A stretch of DNA of 64,000 bases from Diphasiastrum complanatum (taxonomy: Eukaryota > Streptophyta > Lycopodiopsida > Lycopodiales > Lycopodiaceae), in NCBI GenBank assembly GCA_029204225.1, contig CM055100.1, forward strand, positions 65,001 to 129,000. Reading direction: 5' to 3'. Both the position numbers and the translations under genes were made by a program. Shown piece by piece: positions 1 to 10,858 of this stretch (the stretch's first letter is position 1; every line of letters begins with the position of its first letter). The notes under the pieces were generated by a model. That model saw only the letters and a program-made list of their open reading frames with translations, was not told the origin of the DNA and searched no databases.

Positions 1-590
1 ATAAACGAACACCCAGATTGGTTCAATGGTAATGTGGAACCTCAACGATTTTTACAAGTCTTTGAGAATCCATGCAAAGTATATGGAGAATATACTGACA
101 ACATACTTTTTTCAATGACCATGGTAGGTAAAGCACGAGAGTGGTTTTTTAACCTCGATCGTGATGATCGATCAGATTGGTCAAAGCTAAAAGAGTCTTT
201 TATTAAACGCTTCCAACCTTTTAGACTCACATAAAGCCCAATTGTACATCTTAGTAATTTAAAAATAAAAAAAGATGAACGCGTACATGACTATATCGAG
301 CGCTTCAAGCATCTCAGAAGTCAAGTCCAGGAATAGTCAGCTGATAAAATGTTGATTATATGGTTTATAGTTGGCCTTCCAAGACGCATTCGGAAAGAGC
401 TTAAACCTATCGAAGAGTATTTTACTCTTAAGTATGCTATGTCCAATGCTATCCGTGAAGAAGATGAAGGGTTTGATGATGAGAACCATAAATCCAGAAA
501 CACGAAGCCTTGAAGAGAAACCATGAAATTTCAGAAGACGAAAACAACAAAAAGCTGTCAACACTCAAAGAAAGCGTTGATAAGATCCAA
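1..590 (+). pseudogene. Ty3/gypsy (Tat-like) gag fragment
   Basis: Seen: the reading frame opens before base 1 and carries the capsid-like sequence EPQRFLQVFENPCKVYGE, then EWFFNLDRDD and a KRFQPF tail. It continues past stops near 232 and 334 as an IERFKHLRSQVQ block and a GLPRRIRKELKP block. The same block order occurs in the gag remnants at 3399-3900 and at 15995-16470 plus 19914-20109, so this is the retrotransposon gag (nucleocapsid/capsid) domain. Two or more stops and no zinc knuckle make it a broken piece. Its 5' end lies outside the window. Similarity is lost after about 590. Confidence 0.8.
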
Positions 591-1921
591 GATGAACTCC
601 TCCAATCTAAACAACGGATGGACCTCATTTGGAATACATCTTGTAGACTCAACGTAGGCGTATCAATACAAAAAAAGGACAACCACAACGATAATGCCGG
701 AGCTCCTGAGCAAAGCCGATCCAACAAGGTGCTGGTTTGGCATGCCATATCAAGGTTCCACCGTTGGCTCTCTCCACAAACCTGTCGTGGACTCCACATA
801 TACTTAGTTGCCCCACTCGTCTTCTTATTTTTCTGAACCATTTTCATCTTAGCAACCTTCATTTTTTCCATTTGCTTATTCAACCACCTAAACATCCACT
901 TCTAACACCATACCCACCACATCATCTCGTAAATCTGATGACCATTTTCTGAAACAGTTTGTTTCACCAACAACTCAATATAACCTCATAACTAACCCTC
1001 TACCGTCTACTCATAAACCCACTACCCTCTAACCCACTACCCTCTACTCGTAAACTCTTCTCACCTCAATCACAACCTGATTTTTATTCTTTTGATCAAG
1101 ATCCATTTGATGAGACTGTGCAGCCCTCAATGGGACTTTCTTCATCTCTTCCAAAGCAAAAGAGTGACATCTTCACTTGATCAAGGTCTGAGCATTCAAC
1201 ACCAAGGATTCCTGATACAAAGAGTGCCACAACCTTGGATGACTATTTGGTAAGGCCCTCAAGGAAGCTACCCAAGAAGTCCATAGAGAACATAAAACGA
1301 CGATATGATGATCGAAAAGAGTCTGATGAATTCCAGAAGACATACAAGAAAGGAGAACGAGGGGGGACAAAGAAAGTAATCACTGAAGAATATTCCAAGC
1401 TCGATAGCCTCATGAACGCCTTATAACCACAACACTCTTGGAGGATCATGATGCTACTAAATAGTGACAAGCAGCTTCAAGAGTACCTAAGGGCACCAAG
1501 CTAGAAAAGGGTCGACCTCTTTTATGTGCCAATCAAGAGAAGAGACCCTTGGAAAAACACGAAACCAGCCGAGCGACAGGTCAATTGGCCTATTATTCCA
1601 GGAATTGACTCAAGCTCAACTTTTGTAAAGTATCAAGACATGCTACTAAAGTTTGGATATGCTTATAGGGGAAGTGCGGATACAGTAGTCCAAGAAAGTG
1701 CAAACTATTTCTTATCAATAGCCTTTCTCGTGACATTAGACTGCTATGGCAAAGGCTTTATTTTCAAACTACATTTACTTCTAGTAAGTACGTGTAGATG
1801 ATCGAGAAGTGGTATGAAAATAAGTTCACTCTGACAGTGAGTCAGAACTTCAATAGAACGAGCAGCATCAAAGGGTCAATCCAGAAGATTAAATTGACAC
1901 AGATAGCCTCCATCTCGATTT
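591..1921. other. Unassigned, repeat-derived DNA between gag and copia fragments
   Basis: No gene could be supported. Open frames up to about 108 codons lack recognisable motifs and are not shared with other parts of the window. Around 1005-1055 there is a short local repetition of the words CCCACTACCCTCT and CTACTCRTAAAC. The tail, up to 1921, is probably the upstream part of the copia pol that begins at 1922, but I could not match it. Confidence 0.4.
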
Positions 1922-2233
1922 ATGGATGATCCGGCCTACGATTTTGTGCAGAAGCCAAACACAGTTCATGAGGCTATGTCAACACCTGATGCTGACCAGT
2001 GGAAGGCTGCCATGGATGCAAAATTCAATTTTCTCATTGAGAATCAAACATGGACTGTGACTGAGCTGCCAAAGGATCAAAATCTGATCCCATGCAAGTG
2101 GTTGTTTAAGGTGAAGTATGATGGTGAAGGTAAAATAAATCGATACGAAGCCAGATTGGTAGCCAAAGGTTTCTCCCAAACCTCAGATCTGGATTATTCT
2201 GAAACCTTTAGTCCTGTGGTAAAACATGCTCAA
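1922..2233 (+). pseudogene. Ty1/copia reverse transcriptase, N-terminal half (split copy)
   Basis: The frame reads DADQWKAAMDAKFN, then LIPCKWLFKVKYDGEG, then YEARLVAKGFSQ and YSETFSPVVKHA. This is the classic start of the copia-type reverse transcriptase. It stops at the target site of the gypsy element that begins at 2234. The next residues of the same domain resume at 9983 (SIRLLLSHA, then MDVQTAFLNG). The two halves are therefore one gene split by a nested insertion of 7744 bp plus a 5-bp target duplication. One base is missing at the junction relative to an open frame. The gene was probably already dead or was damaged at insertion. Confidence 0.88.
2229..2233. repeat. Target site duplication CTCAA, left copy
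   Basis: CTCAA lies directly before the TGTT start of the left LTR. An identical CTCAA lies directly after the terminal CA of the right LTR. A five-base duplication is what Ty3/gypsy integrases produce. Confidence 0.85.
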
Positions 2234-2602
2234 TGTTAAAAACTATGCAAACACAGTGAAAAATATAAAAATAAAAAATAAAACTCCGTGGCATGTGTAT
2301 TGTAAGCCCATGTATGACTATTTGCCAATAAACTTCTACTATGGCATGTGTTTTGTGAGTCCATGGGTAGGAGCTTAAACAAATAAAATAACTTAAACTT
2401 AGACTTAAGAAAACTTAAGCTTAGAAAGATTCTAAGTTATCTTATGTCTAGAATTAGAAATCCTAAAGTTCTAAAGTTCTAAGTTAAAATGTTAGAAGTC
2501 TTAGAATGGCTAGTTTAGATACTAATCCCATAAGCTAGTGGATGCTTATGGAAGGCCCTTCTTGTTATAAGAAGAGAGGCATTTCTCTTGTAAAGAACAC
2601 TT
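2234..2602 (+). repeat. 5' LTR remnant (U3 and start of R only)
   Basis: This stretch matches 9101-9495 closely. Shared words include GGCATGTGTATTGTAAGCCC, CCAATAAACTTCTACTATGG and the TATA/initiation zone ending in CATTTCTCTTGTAAAGAACA. Similarity ends abruptly after ACACTTTT. The roughly 480 bp of U5 present in the right LTR are missing, as is any primer-binding site. The remnant therefore has promoter-type sequence but could not have templated replication in its present form. Confidence 0.85.
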
Positions 2603-3398
2603 TTTTGACCAAAGAGGTATATCAGATTTCGCTGAGCTGTTTGCAACCATAACAAACCCTGATTTTTCATTCTATCACCTCCACAAATTCTGACCTTACT
2701 CAGATTTTCTGAAAACACCTTGTTATACTATCAAAATCCATTGTTTTTCAACCAAATCTACAAATCGTTGGCTTTACTAAGGCTAGATCTATCAAAGATC
2801 AGTCCTCCAGCAGCTCCGCGAATTCTATCTCAGAGATTTATATGTTTTCTGTCAAAAAAATATTTGTTCCACCATTTCCCTTGACTGTCAACAAAACACT
2901 TTATCAGAAATCGTAGATAGTACCATGAAATCGTTCACACTCTAAATGATTACTATACATCCTCTGCGAATTCTGTTTTTATAAAAAAAAAAATCCAAAA
3001 ATCAATATTTTATCAATAAAACTCCCTATCAGAAATCGTCGGCCATACCACGAGATCGCCCACAGTCTGTACGATTTCTTGTCATCTTCTGTGAATTCTA
3101 TCTCGTAAAAAAATTCCAAGAAAATAAAATAAAAAAGTATTTTGACAGAGAGCACTTTTGTCAAAATTCGCGAGTGCTGTAGTCTGATATATCTAACTGT
3201 CCATGATTTCCAATATTATCCATGATTTCTATTACTCCAGAAAAGTCTAGTTTTTTTTTAAAATTCTCCAATCTGCAAGAAAACTGACTTTTGACCTTTT
3301 TTGACCAAGTACAGTACTATCTTGATTATTTGTACTGTTTCTCAAAATTGCATTGTCTCGAGATTGTGCTTAATCTTCCAATCTTGCTCCTCCACAAT
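2603..3398 (+). other. Gypsy leader with degenerate ~125-bp tandem repeat
   Basis: No gene is visible in this AT-rich stretch. The words TATCAGAAATCGT and GCGAATTCTRT/GTGAATTCTAT recur. Two units beginning with CAGAAATCGT near 2905 and 3030 are about 125 bp apart and continue with similar sequence (TACCATGAAATCG versus TACCACGAGATCG). This fits the long repetitive leader usual in Tat-type elements. Confidence 0.5.
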
Positions 3399-4734
3399 TA
3401 GAACGTAGAATTCCACGTATTGATGCCCCAAAGTACGATGGAGGATCTGACCTAGTTAGATTTCTCCGAGACTTTGATAATGCATGCCGTTTCTATGGAG
3501 ATACCTCTAAAACCAAAAAGCTTTGACTAGTACCCTATGGAATAGCCAAAGAGTGGTATTTCAACCTTGAAGCTCTTGATCTTACTTCTTGGACTATCCT
3601 CAAGGACGCTCTCATCAAGCATTTCAAACCATCTAAACTGACTCAGACCCCTTTCATCCAAATCACCCATATTAAGATGCGTCGCGAAGAGTCGGTTCAA
3701 AACTACATTGAGCGTTTTAAACGTCTCAAGGTAGAATGTATTGACGAAAATATCACCAAAAGAATGGCCATCAAATCTGATGATGACTTTGATAATCGTG
3801 AAAAGAAATCTAAGAATCCTGAACGTCTTAACCACCCGAAGCATGAAAATACTGCCCAATCTTCTGAACTTCTGCATCAAATGGAAACTTAGCAGAAAGC
3901 TCAACAAACTCATATGGATAAACTCATTGCTGATTTCCAAACCACCATGAAAAATATTGTTGACAATTTTTTTCCAGCAAGAGAGAATGTTTGGTGTCTG
4001 ATCTGTTCACAACATCACAGTGCTAATGAATGCCCTCAACTAAGAAATCATTTTCCATCAGCACCAAGACCCATGTATCGAGCGTACCACCCCTACCCTC
4101 CACAATAGCCCATGCCACGACCAAGAGTGCACAACCAAGACTAACTGCACCAAATCAGTACCAACCATGTCAACAGTTTATCGTTAACCAGCCCACTCCA
4201 CAACAAGCTGTCCATTATCTTGATTCCAATACCATCGATCCAGCAACTTATTATGTGGAAGACACTACTCAATCGAGATACACCACTGAGACAATTTTTT
4301 ATTGTGCGTATGATCCTAAAGCTCAAGTGGTTGACCCCAATGCCCAAACCTATGATTCTAACCAAGCTGTGTTTGCCATGCATCAACTTTCAGCAATACG
4401 AGAATGTTTTATCTACGCAGGTAAGCAACCTAGTATTCGTTGCCAAGATAAACTTCGCTTTCCACCAGCTTGTGAAAATTGCAGCATTGAACATCATGTG
4501 AAGGATTGTCCTTCTCGATCTAAACCAGCTGCTCGTGTATGTTTCGTGCAAGTTGAAACATTGCCAGTCAAAACTCATCCAGCATGGGTCTTGACTCATG
4601 CACAAACCCAACGCCAAACCCCTACAATTGCACCCAGCAAAACTCGGCAACATAATATACCTCCAAGTGAAGATTCGACACCCATTGTCTATCCTCACCC
4701 ATCCGAAGAAATTAGGCTGCATCACCAGTATTGA
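3399..4734 (+). pseudogene. Tat-like gag polyprotein, broken
   Basis: Begins with IDAPKYDGGSDLVRFLRDF and EWYFNLEALDL, then KHFKPSKLTQTPF and NYIERFKRLKVE. This is the capsid-type gag domain seen elsewhere in the window. A cysteine-rich stretch follows (CLICSQHHSANECP near 3990-4040, then CENCSIEHHVKDCP near 4470-4510). These are CX2C...H...C arrangements of a nucleocapsid. Stops occur at about 3524, 3890 and 4106, and the frame shifts between 3892 and 4030. The last open stretch, from 4030 to 4734, is proline- and glutamine-rich. A deletion near 3772 removes the middle of gag. Confidence 0.75.
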
Positions 4735-4942
4735 CAGCCAATGCAGACCAACACTCTTCCACCTCCCATAAAGTACCTCACACATCTATTGAGAGAAAAA
4801 CCCCTTAAAGACACTAAAGTTTGGGGGGATTTATTTACAAGATAATGTAACTCTCCCTTTCCATGTTCTCTGGAAACATGCGAGTAAGTGGAAACAACAA
4901 ATCCAATCCACCGACACCACCACCCCTGACGAGCTACCCAAA

Positions 4943-5312
4943 ATGCCATTACACCTCACAAATCCACTCAGTAAAAGAGGCAATATCAAGATTCCAGCTA
5001 CTCATTGCCAATCTCGTGAAGTCCTAGCTGTACTAGATGGTGGCTCAGGTGTCAACATCATTTCCACCTCCCTCATGTTAGAATGGAATGTGAGAGACAA
5101 ACTTACCAAACCCACTTGTCAGCTTAGGATGGCTGGTCAAAGTGTGGTTCGACCTACCGGTTTCCTTTCACAAGTTCTGATCAAATTAGGAGGCCTAAAT
5201 TTTTCATAGACCTAGTCGTACTTGATATCCCTAGTAATGTCTATTCCTATGAGTTACTACTTGGTCGCCCATGGCTCACTAATGCAAGAGTCGTTCATGA
5301 TTGGAGCAAAGG
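4943..5312 (+). pseudogene. Retroviral-type aspartic protease, gypsy
   Basis: The frame from 4943 contains the catalytic-loop variant LDGGSGVNII, where the Asp of D-G-G-S is the expected nucleophile. The usual triad is D-S/T-G. A stop at 5207-5209 is followed, in another frame, by LVVLDIPSNVY and LLLGRPWL, which is the conserved end of the domain. The domain order after gag confirms the assignment. It is inactive as one protein because of the stop and frame change. Confidence 0.7.
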
Positions 5313-5487
5313 ATGAGTCACCTCTGAAAATAATGACAACTCTATTACCATTGATTCATCTGACAAACCCACATGTTTTCACGACGAGGGATTCTCTATT
5401 ACTAATTCAGTGTTTGAGCCATACTAGTCCTCTCAAGAAAAAGGTCATTATGTTGAATCTACTGATATCATAAACTGGAGTATCAAT

Positions 5488-6890
5488 TTGGCTACCATTG
5501 ATTGTGTGAATGCTGACTATTGTGCTCAACATCAAGATGACTGTACCTATACGCCGTTGGCCGATAATGAACAAATTCCTGATCTAGACACCCCTATCAT
5601 TAGTATCAATTTTATTGATATTCTTCCACACAATGATGAGTTGTTAAATATTGCATGGCTACCTACTGATGAGTCAGAAGATTTATTCGTAGATGACGAA
5701 AATGCCTTACGAATTCATAATTGTCTAGAAGGTTTGAACATTTCTGATATTCAGATCCTCAACTACATGGAAGCACTCCTAGCTTTCTGCAGTATTCATC
5801 CGAAGTGGAACCAGTTGCCAAGGTTACGGTCAAAAAACCTAATACCAAGCTATACCGTGTCAAACGACCAAATTATCCATGGGACCTCTGTGAGGAGGAA
5901 ACAATCTTTCAAATCGATGACACCCTCCATCATGTGCCACCACTTTCTCATCCGCACACCTCACATCCTCCGAAGCCACAATCTCGTGGCCATACCATGA
6001 AAGAAAAGATGAAGAAACCCCTTCAAATTTACCCGCTTGGAGATCTTACCACTGCTAGAGAAGTTCACACCAGCTCATACGCCAATCCCCGAACCTCCCA
6101 AATCACTATCCAGATAGTTGAAAGGCAAGGCCCCCTTGAATCTCCAGCACATGATGTGCCTGCATATGCTAAAGACTATATGATCGAGGATGTGACCATC
6201 CAATTACCACAAGCTCAACGTGAGCCAAACGGTAATTCACCTTACAAAGGCCCTGCTCGAACCATCACTCTCTCCTTGAGTGAGCCCAATGAAAGTAACG
6301 AACACATGGTCCACATAGGGGCTCATCTCAATCGGGAACAACGCAGAAGGCTTGAGAAGCTTTTGCACAAATATCGACATGTATTTGCTTGGTCCTATAA
6401 AGACATGAAAGGAGTCTCACCCCAGGTAGTTGTGCATCGTATTCCCCTTAAATCGGTAGTCGTCCCTACAGATGTAATTCGATCTACAAGGCCAAAATCA
6501 AAGAAGAATTACAATGCTTGTTAGATGCAGGATTCATCTATGACATTGAACATATTGAGTGGGCCTCCCCAATCGTCATTGTTCCTAAGAAAAATGGCAA
6601 ACTTCGCAAGAATGTCGATTTTAAAAACTTAATGCTATCACCAAACGCTTCGGCATCTCCTTGAACCTTGAAAAATGTCAGATCTGGGTAACACATGGTA
6701 TTGTGTTAAGACATATCATTTCAAAAAACAACAACTCAACTGACCCTGACAAGGTCCTGATCATTCAAAATCTGTCCCACGCACCATCCACGAAGTTTAT
6801 TATTTCCTAGGCCACGCCAACTACTATCAGCGCTTTATTCTCGATTTCTCCAATAAAACACGATTAATCTATAAAGTGGTTGTTGTTTCC
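5488..6890 (+). pseudogene. Gypsy reverse transcriptase remnant, catalytic core deleted
   Basis: 5488-6000 and 5805-6524 hold the pre-RT linker. The second ends in LEKLLHKYRHVFAWSYKDMKG and VVHRIPLK, the standard entry into Tat/Athila RT. A different frame then gives LLDAGFIYDIEHIEWASPIV, VPKKNGKLRKNVDFKN and AITKRFGI. The sequence jumps straight to LNLEKCQIW and DPDKVL, which lie after the catalytic palm. The YxDD-bearing segment is absent, so a deletion of several hundred bases lies near 6640-6660. RNase H follows at once. Confidence 0.75.
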
Positions 6891-6929
6891 AAATGGACTG
6901 ATAACAACGAGTCGCATTCATTCAGCTAA

Positions 6930-7435
6930 AGAAAGCCCTTACCAATGCATCTATCCTCCGGGCTCCTAATTATTCCAAAGAATTCCACGTGCATACCGAT
7001 GCATCCAAGTATGTCATTGGAGCAGTGCTCACCCAACCGGGAGAATTCAAAAAGGATTATCCAATACGATTTCTCAGTAGACAATTGATACCTGCTGAAG
7101 TCAATTATACCACTACCGAGCGTGAAGCTTTGGCAATGGTGTATGCAGTTCAGAATTTTTGTCATTATCTCCTGAAAAAAGTTTTTGCCTTCTTCACTAA
7201 TCATCAAGCACTCATATATCTTATCAACAAGACTTGCAAAATCAGTCGTATTACTCGATGGATTCTATTATTGCCAAAATTTGAGTTTAGGATCGTGGTT
7301 CGAAAGAGAGTTCAACATTTTTTAGTAGATCATCTATCTCGAATCCCTAACCTCCCAACTCGAGACCAAAGCGTCAACGATGATTTATCCGATGCCATCT
7401 TATTTCAAGTTGACTCTACACCCGTCTAGGCCAAG
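6930..7435 (+). pseudogene. Gypsy RNase H domain
   Basis: The frame at 6989-7429 reads HTDASKYVIGAVLTQPGE, ETTEREALAMVYAVQ-like and FTNHQALIYL, ending in DHLSRIPNL. The residues D (TDAS), E (TEREAL) and D (TNHQA region, usually TDHQA) mark the RNase H active site. Here the third is changed to N (FTNHQAL). This loss of a catalytic acid is a second reason to call it dead. The region after 7430 continues as a linker (LGQMDPSLSKPEQRALVL) to the integrase. Confidence 0.78.
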
Positions 7436-7439
7436 GATA

Positions 7440-8685
7440 TCACAGAATATTTAACTTTAGGGCAGATGGACCCATCCTTATCTAAACCTGAACAACGTGC
7501 ATTGGTCCTCAAAACCAAACCTTATACATTAATTGTAGGCCAACTTTACAAGCAAGGGTTAGATGGAATTCTTCGACGTTGTCCTACGGAAGGTGAATAC
7601 CCTCTGTTATCTCCCTAACTCATGAAAGTGTTGGACCAGGTCATTTCTCTTCTAAAATGACTGCCAAGAAAATCCTCTTGGCCAACCAACTCTTTTTAAG
7701 GATACACACACCTACACTAAGGCCTGTGATGTTTGTCAAAGAACTAAATGCTTTCAAAAAAACCGACTACATGCCTTTACACCCTGTCACAACTGATCAA
7801 GCTTTCTAGAAATGGGGAATTGATTATGTTGGACCAATTAGTCCCACTGCTAGACACACTCAATCAAGATATATTGTAGTAGCCATGGACTATTGTATCA
7901 AATGGGCTGAAGCTAGAGCTGTTGGCAATGCTGTTGGACGCTCATTCTACAGCAAATTTTCTCTATGAACAAGTTATTGTTCGTTTCGGTTGCCCCCTAG
8001 AACTTATTAGTGATAGGGGGACAAAGTTTCCTTAACTCTGTCATAGCAGATCTACTTTCAAAATTCTTTGTGGTACATCGCAAAAGTTCCCTGTATTATC
8101 CACAATGCAATGGAATCCACCAGCAAAATATTATGTGGTGTTCTAACCAAGACCGTTGAGTCCAGCCGGTCTGATTGGAAACTAAAACTTTGCGCTGCTC
8201 TATGGGCCTATCGCACTACCCCGAAAAGAGCCGCAGGTCTAACTCCTTTCCAACTAATCTATGGCCAAGAAGTTGTCATGCCTATGAAATTCCATATTCC
8301 ATCCCTACGAGTAGCCTATAATCTCGAGCTAGATCATCGACAGATCCTAGCTAATAGATTATTCCACCTAGAACAACTCTGTGAGACTCGCCAAATCAGC
8401 ATCCATGCCCAACAAGTCTACAAACGTCAACAAAAAGCATGGCATAATCGATCCTTAAAACTCAATGAGTTCCAGGTCGGAGATAAGGTCCTCTTATACC
8501 AAGCCAAAGCCTTCAAAGAAAAACTAAATTATTTTGGTCAAGGACCTTATGTAATCCAAAAAATATATGCCTCTGGTTACGTAGAACTCCAAATCCTACA
8601 AGGCAATATTTTAGACATTGTGGTCAATGGGAGCAGACTTAGAAAGTACAATGAGCCCTGTTTTTATCTTGATATGTCATGGTAG
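7440..8685 (+). pseudogene. Gypsy integrase (Tat/Athila type), broken
   Basis: Fragments in several frames give the HHCC region (CDVCQRTKC near 7725), the start of the core (GIDYVGPISP near 7815, CIKWAEARAVGN near 7890) and the second aspartate block (LISDRGTKF near 8000). The open frame 8068-8685 covers the end of the core (CGVLTKTVESSRSDWK, ALWAYRTTPKRAAGLTPFQL) and the C-terminal GPY-like segment (KLNYFGQGPYVIQKI). No chromodomain follows. Stops and frameshifts before 8068 separate the catalytic acids. Confidence 0.8.
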
Positions 8686-8969
8686 CCCTAATCGCGACGT
8701 ACGATACTTTGGGAATAATTGCGGCTTGGTGGCAATTTTTGGCAGAGCTCAAAGGTTATTGGGATCGAGGGCTACCACCAATAGCCATTGATATCAATAA
8801 ATCTCTACAAACGCAAGATGATCACATCAACGTAGCGCGGCTTTATTATCGAGCAGCCCTCACTTCGACGCTACACATTGATATGTTAGAGCCGTGGAAA
8901 ATCCATAACTTTCTCCAGGGTATGCTCCACTATTACAAACCCATGCCTTTCCTTAACAAACTACGCTGA
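8679..8969 (+). CDS. Short post-integrase ORF of unknown function
   Basis: The 96-codon frame starts inside the last codons of the integrase, overlapping it by 7 bases. I do not recognise it. Its centre, WDRGLPPIAIDINKS...VARLYYRAAL, lines up with WDDCLPTLAFDPNKP...IARLYFRAAM in the C-terminal part of the long minus-strand frame at 27053-27400. Spacing is similar, and both have a later W and an H-containing tail. That the same piece lies downstream of integrase in two different Tat-like elements suggests a real element protein. It ends about 120 bases before the polypurine tract. Confidence 0.5.
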   Translation: MVALIATYDTLGIIAAWWQFLAELKGYWDRGLPPIAIDINKSLQTQDDHINVARLYYRAALTSTLHIDMLEPWKIHNFLQGMLHYYKPMPFLNKLR

Positions 8970-9084
8970 CAAATGATGGAGGACATCAGCAACAAAATTA
9001 ACCATCCCGACAACAACAATCTCGCCTCCAGGAAGCTCAAAAGATCTAGGAAAAAAAAACTTTGATTGGTGTGGGACCACCAAT

Positions 9085-9100
9085 CCAATAAGGAGGGGGA
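9085..9100 (+). promoter_or_regulatory. Polypurine tract of the nested gypsy element
   Basis: AATAAGGAGGGGGA lies directly before the right LTR and downstream of the last ORF. This is the position and composition expected of the plus-strand primer. Confidence 0.75.
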
Positions 9101-9977
9101 TAATATAAGCAACTGTGCAAACACAGTGAAAAATATAAAAAATAAATAAAACTCCGGGGCATGTGTATTGTAAGCCCATGTATGACTATTTGCCAATAAA
9201 CTTCTACTATGGCATGTGTTTTGTAAGTCCATGGGTAGGAGCTTAAACAAATAAAATAACTTAAACTTAGACTTAGAACTTAGACTTAAGAAAACTTGAG
9301 CTTAGAAAGATTCTAAGTTATCTTAAGCTATCTTAAGTCTAGAATCAGAAACCCTAAAGTTTTAAAGTTCTAAGTTAGAAGTTTAGAAGTCTTAGAATGG
9401 CTAGTTTAGATACTAATCCCATAAGCTAGTGGAAGGCTTATGGAAGGCCCTTCTTCCTATAAAAAGAGAGGCATTTCTCTTGTAAAGAACACTTTTGAGA
9501 TTAAGCTATCTTGCTCTCTATTTTGGAGAATTATCACTCTATTTCATTTGTGTTCCCTTTGGGAAGGTGCATAGCTTGAGGGAAGGTGCTCGGGCCTCCT
9601 CTTCCTCATTTTCATCAGTTTTATATATTGTGGCATGCTTCCTATTTTTAATATGCTTAGTATTAACCGCAATCTTATTTCTATTATCCTTTGGGTGTTA
9701 AGTAGGAATTAAATTAGTCACCTTTGCTAGTTAAGTACTGCCTTAGCAAAGTTTATTTCTTAGTAGATATTGGCTAGTTGGGAAAGCCTTAGCTGAACCT
9801 TAGTTGTTTTTTCGAGCACTAGATGAGAAGCCTTGGTGCTCTCATTTCTCTTTTGTTTGCACTTTTAATTTCCATGGTAAGCTTCATGTAGATCTTAGAA
9901 AGTGGACAAACCCTTCTACACAATACTACATCCGTGAGTAGATCTAGCCACCGTACGAACTAGAATTACTTCCAACA
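9101..9977 (+). repeat. 3' LTR of the nested gypsy element
   Basis: The 877-bp right LTR ends in CA directly before the CTCAA duplication. It contains a TATA-like CTATAAAAAGAGAGGC near 9467 and the R-region words shared with 2234-2602. It also holds an additional roughly 480 bp of U5 that the left copy lacks. The first bases (TAATATAAGC) differ from the TGTTAAAAAC of the left copy, so the start is placed to within about 10 bp. Confidence 0.8.
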
Positions 9978-9982
9978 CTCAA
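9978..9982. repeat. Target site duplication CTCAA, right copy
   Basis: Identical to 2229-2233. See the nested element at 2234-9977. Confidence 0.85.
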
Positions 9983-10290
9983 TCCGTTTACTTCTTTCCC
10001 ATGCAGCTGCAGCCGACCTTGCAGTTCACCAGATGGATGTCCAAACTGCATTCCTTAATGGCACCATTGAAGAAGAGATTTACATGTCCCAGCTAGAAGG
10101 ATATGAGCTAAAAGACAAGGAGCACCTACCTAGTGTGCAAAATTCATAAAGCTCTGTAAGATCTGAAACAGTCTCCAAGAGCCTCGTTTAAGAAGATTAA
10201 TACATTTCTAATGGAGAATGGTCTCATCCCAAACTCGGCAGACTCAAATGTTTATTTTAAGTCTGTATTGGATTCCTTCATAATCATCAT
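9978..10290 (+). pseudogene. Ty1/copia reverse transcriptase, continuation of the split copy
   Basis: Reads SIRLLLSHAAAADLAVHQMD, VQTAFLNGTIEEEIYMSQ, then, after stops and frameshifts near 10149-10190, a NTFLMENGLIPNSADSNVYF segment. It is the continuation of 1922-2233. Both catalytic neighbourhoods of the RT are partly covered, but the YVDD box itself is lost. At about 10291 the sequence switches within a codon or two to gypsy gag. Confidence 0.85.
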
Positions 10291-10837
10291 GGATACCCGA
10301 GATCAGCTTTGGAAATCACAGTTGGAGTTGCTTAATTAGCAACACCAACTACAGATGGAGAAACACACAAATGAGTTTCAAAATGCCATGAAGTCTATCC
10401 AACGTAGTATGCCTGGTCAGCCAAACCTTGCACAGGTTCCTTATAGATGCAAACCCATCTGGTGCCCACATTGCCGAGCTACGCATCCTGCTAATGCTTG
10501 TCCTTCATATCAACCTATTCAAGAGCATACAGTCCAACAATATGAAGAACAACCGTCACAATCTGGACATTCCTTGACTTATCATGAACATCCACCTGAA
10601 AGTCCAGAACCACTAGCCATACAAGATGGCTATGCCGTTATACAAGGGCCATTGAACAACATATGTTTCATTTGTGGTGAAACCGGCCACTTTATGGTTG
10701 ATTGTCCAGTCAAGACCAAGTACCACGTTGACTGTCCCGACTGTGTAAGAAAACACAGTTTCAAAGATTGTCCAAAACAACCCAACAAGATCCTACCTGC
10801 CCAACACATCAGTTATGAATCACGTTAGGATCCTCTA
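10291..10837 (+). pseudogene. Gypsy gag C-terminus with CCHC zinc knuckle
   Basis: The frame 10355-10828 carries NEFQNAMKSIQR, a first cysteine cluster WCPHCRATHPANACP and then CFICGETGHFMVDCP. The last is a perfect CX2CX4HX4C knuckle. A third cluster, HVDCPDCVRKHSFKDCP, follows. The order matches the gag at 3900-4510. The piece starts abruptly after copia RT and is followed at about 10859 by sequence repeated at 20110. No protease or polymerase follows. Confidence 0.75.
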
Positions 10838-10858
10838 ACAAGACAACACGAGCACCAT

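Larger units (their letters stand above)
2234..9977 (+). mobile_element. Tat/Athila-like Ty3/gypsy retrotransposon nested in a copia RT
   Basis: Boundaries are set by the TG and CA ends and by the flanking CTCAA duplication. Internal order is LTR remnant, leader, gag, protease, RT remnant, RNase H, integrase, a short post-integrase ORF, polypurine tract, LTR. The RT connection motif FAWSYKDMKG and the integrase with no chromodomain put it in the non-chromovirus Tat/Athila group. Stops and frameshifts occur in every domain. The RT catalytic core is deleted near 6640, so the element cannot encode its own polymerase. Confidence 0.88.
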
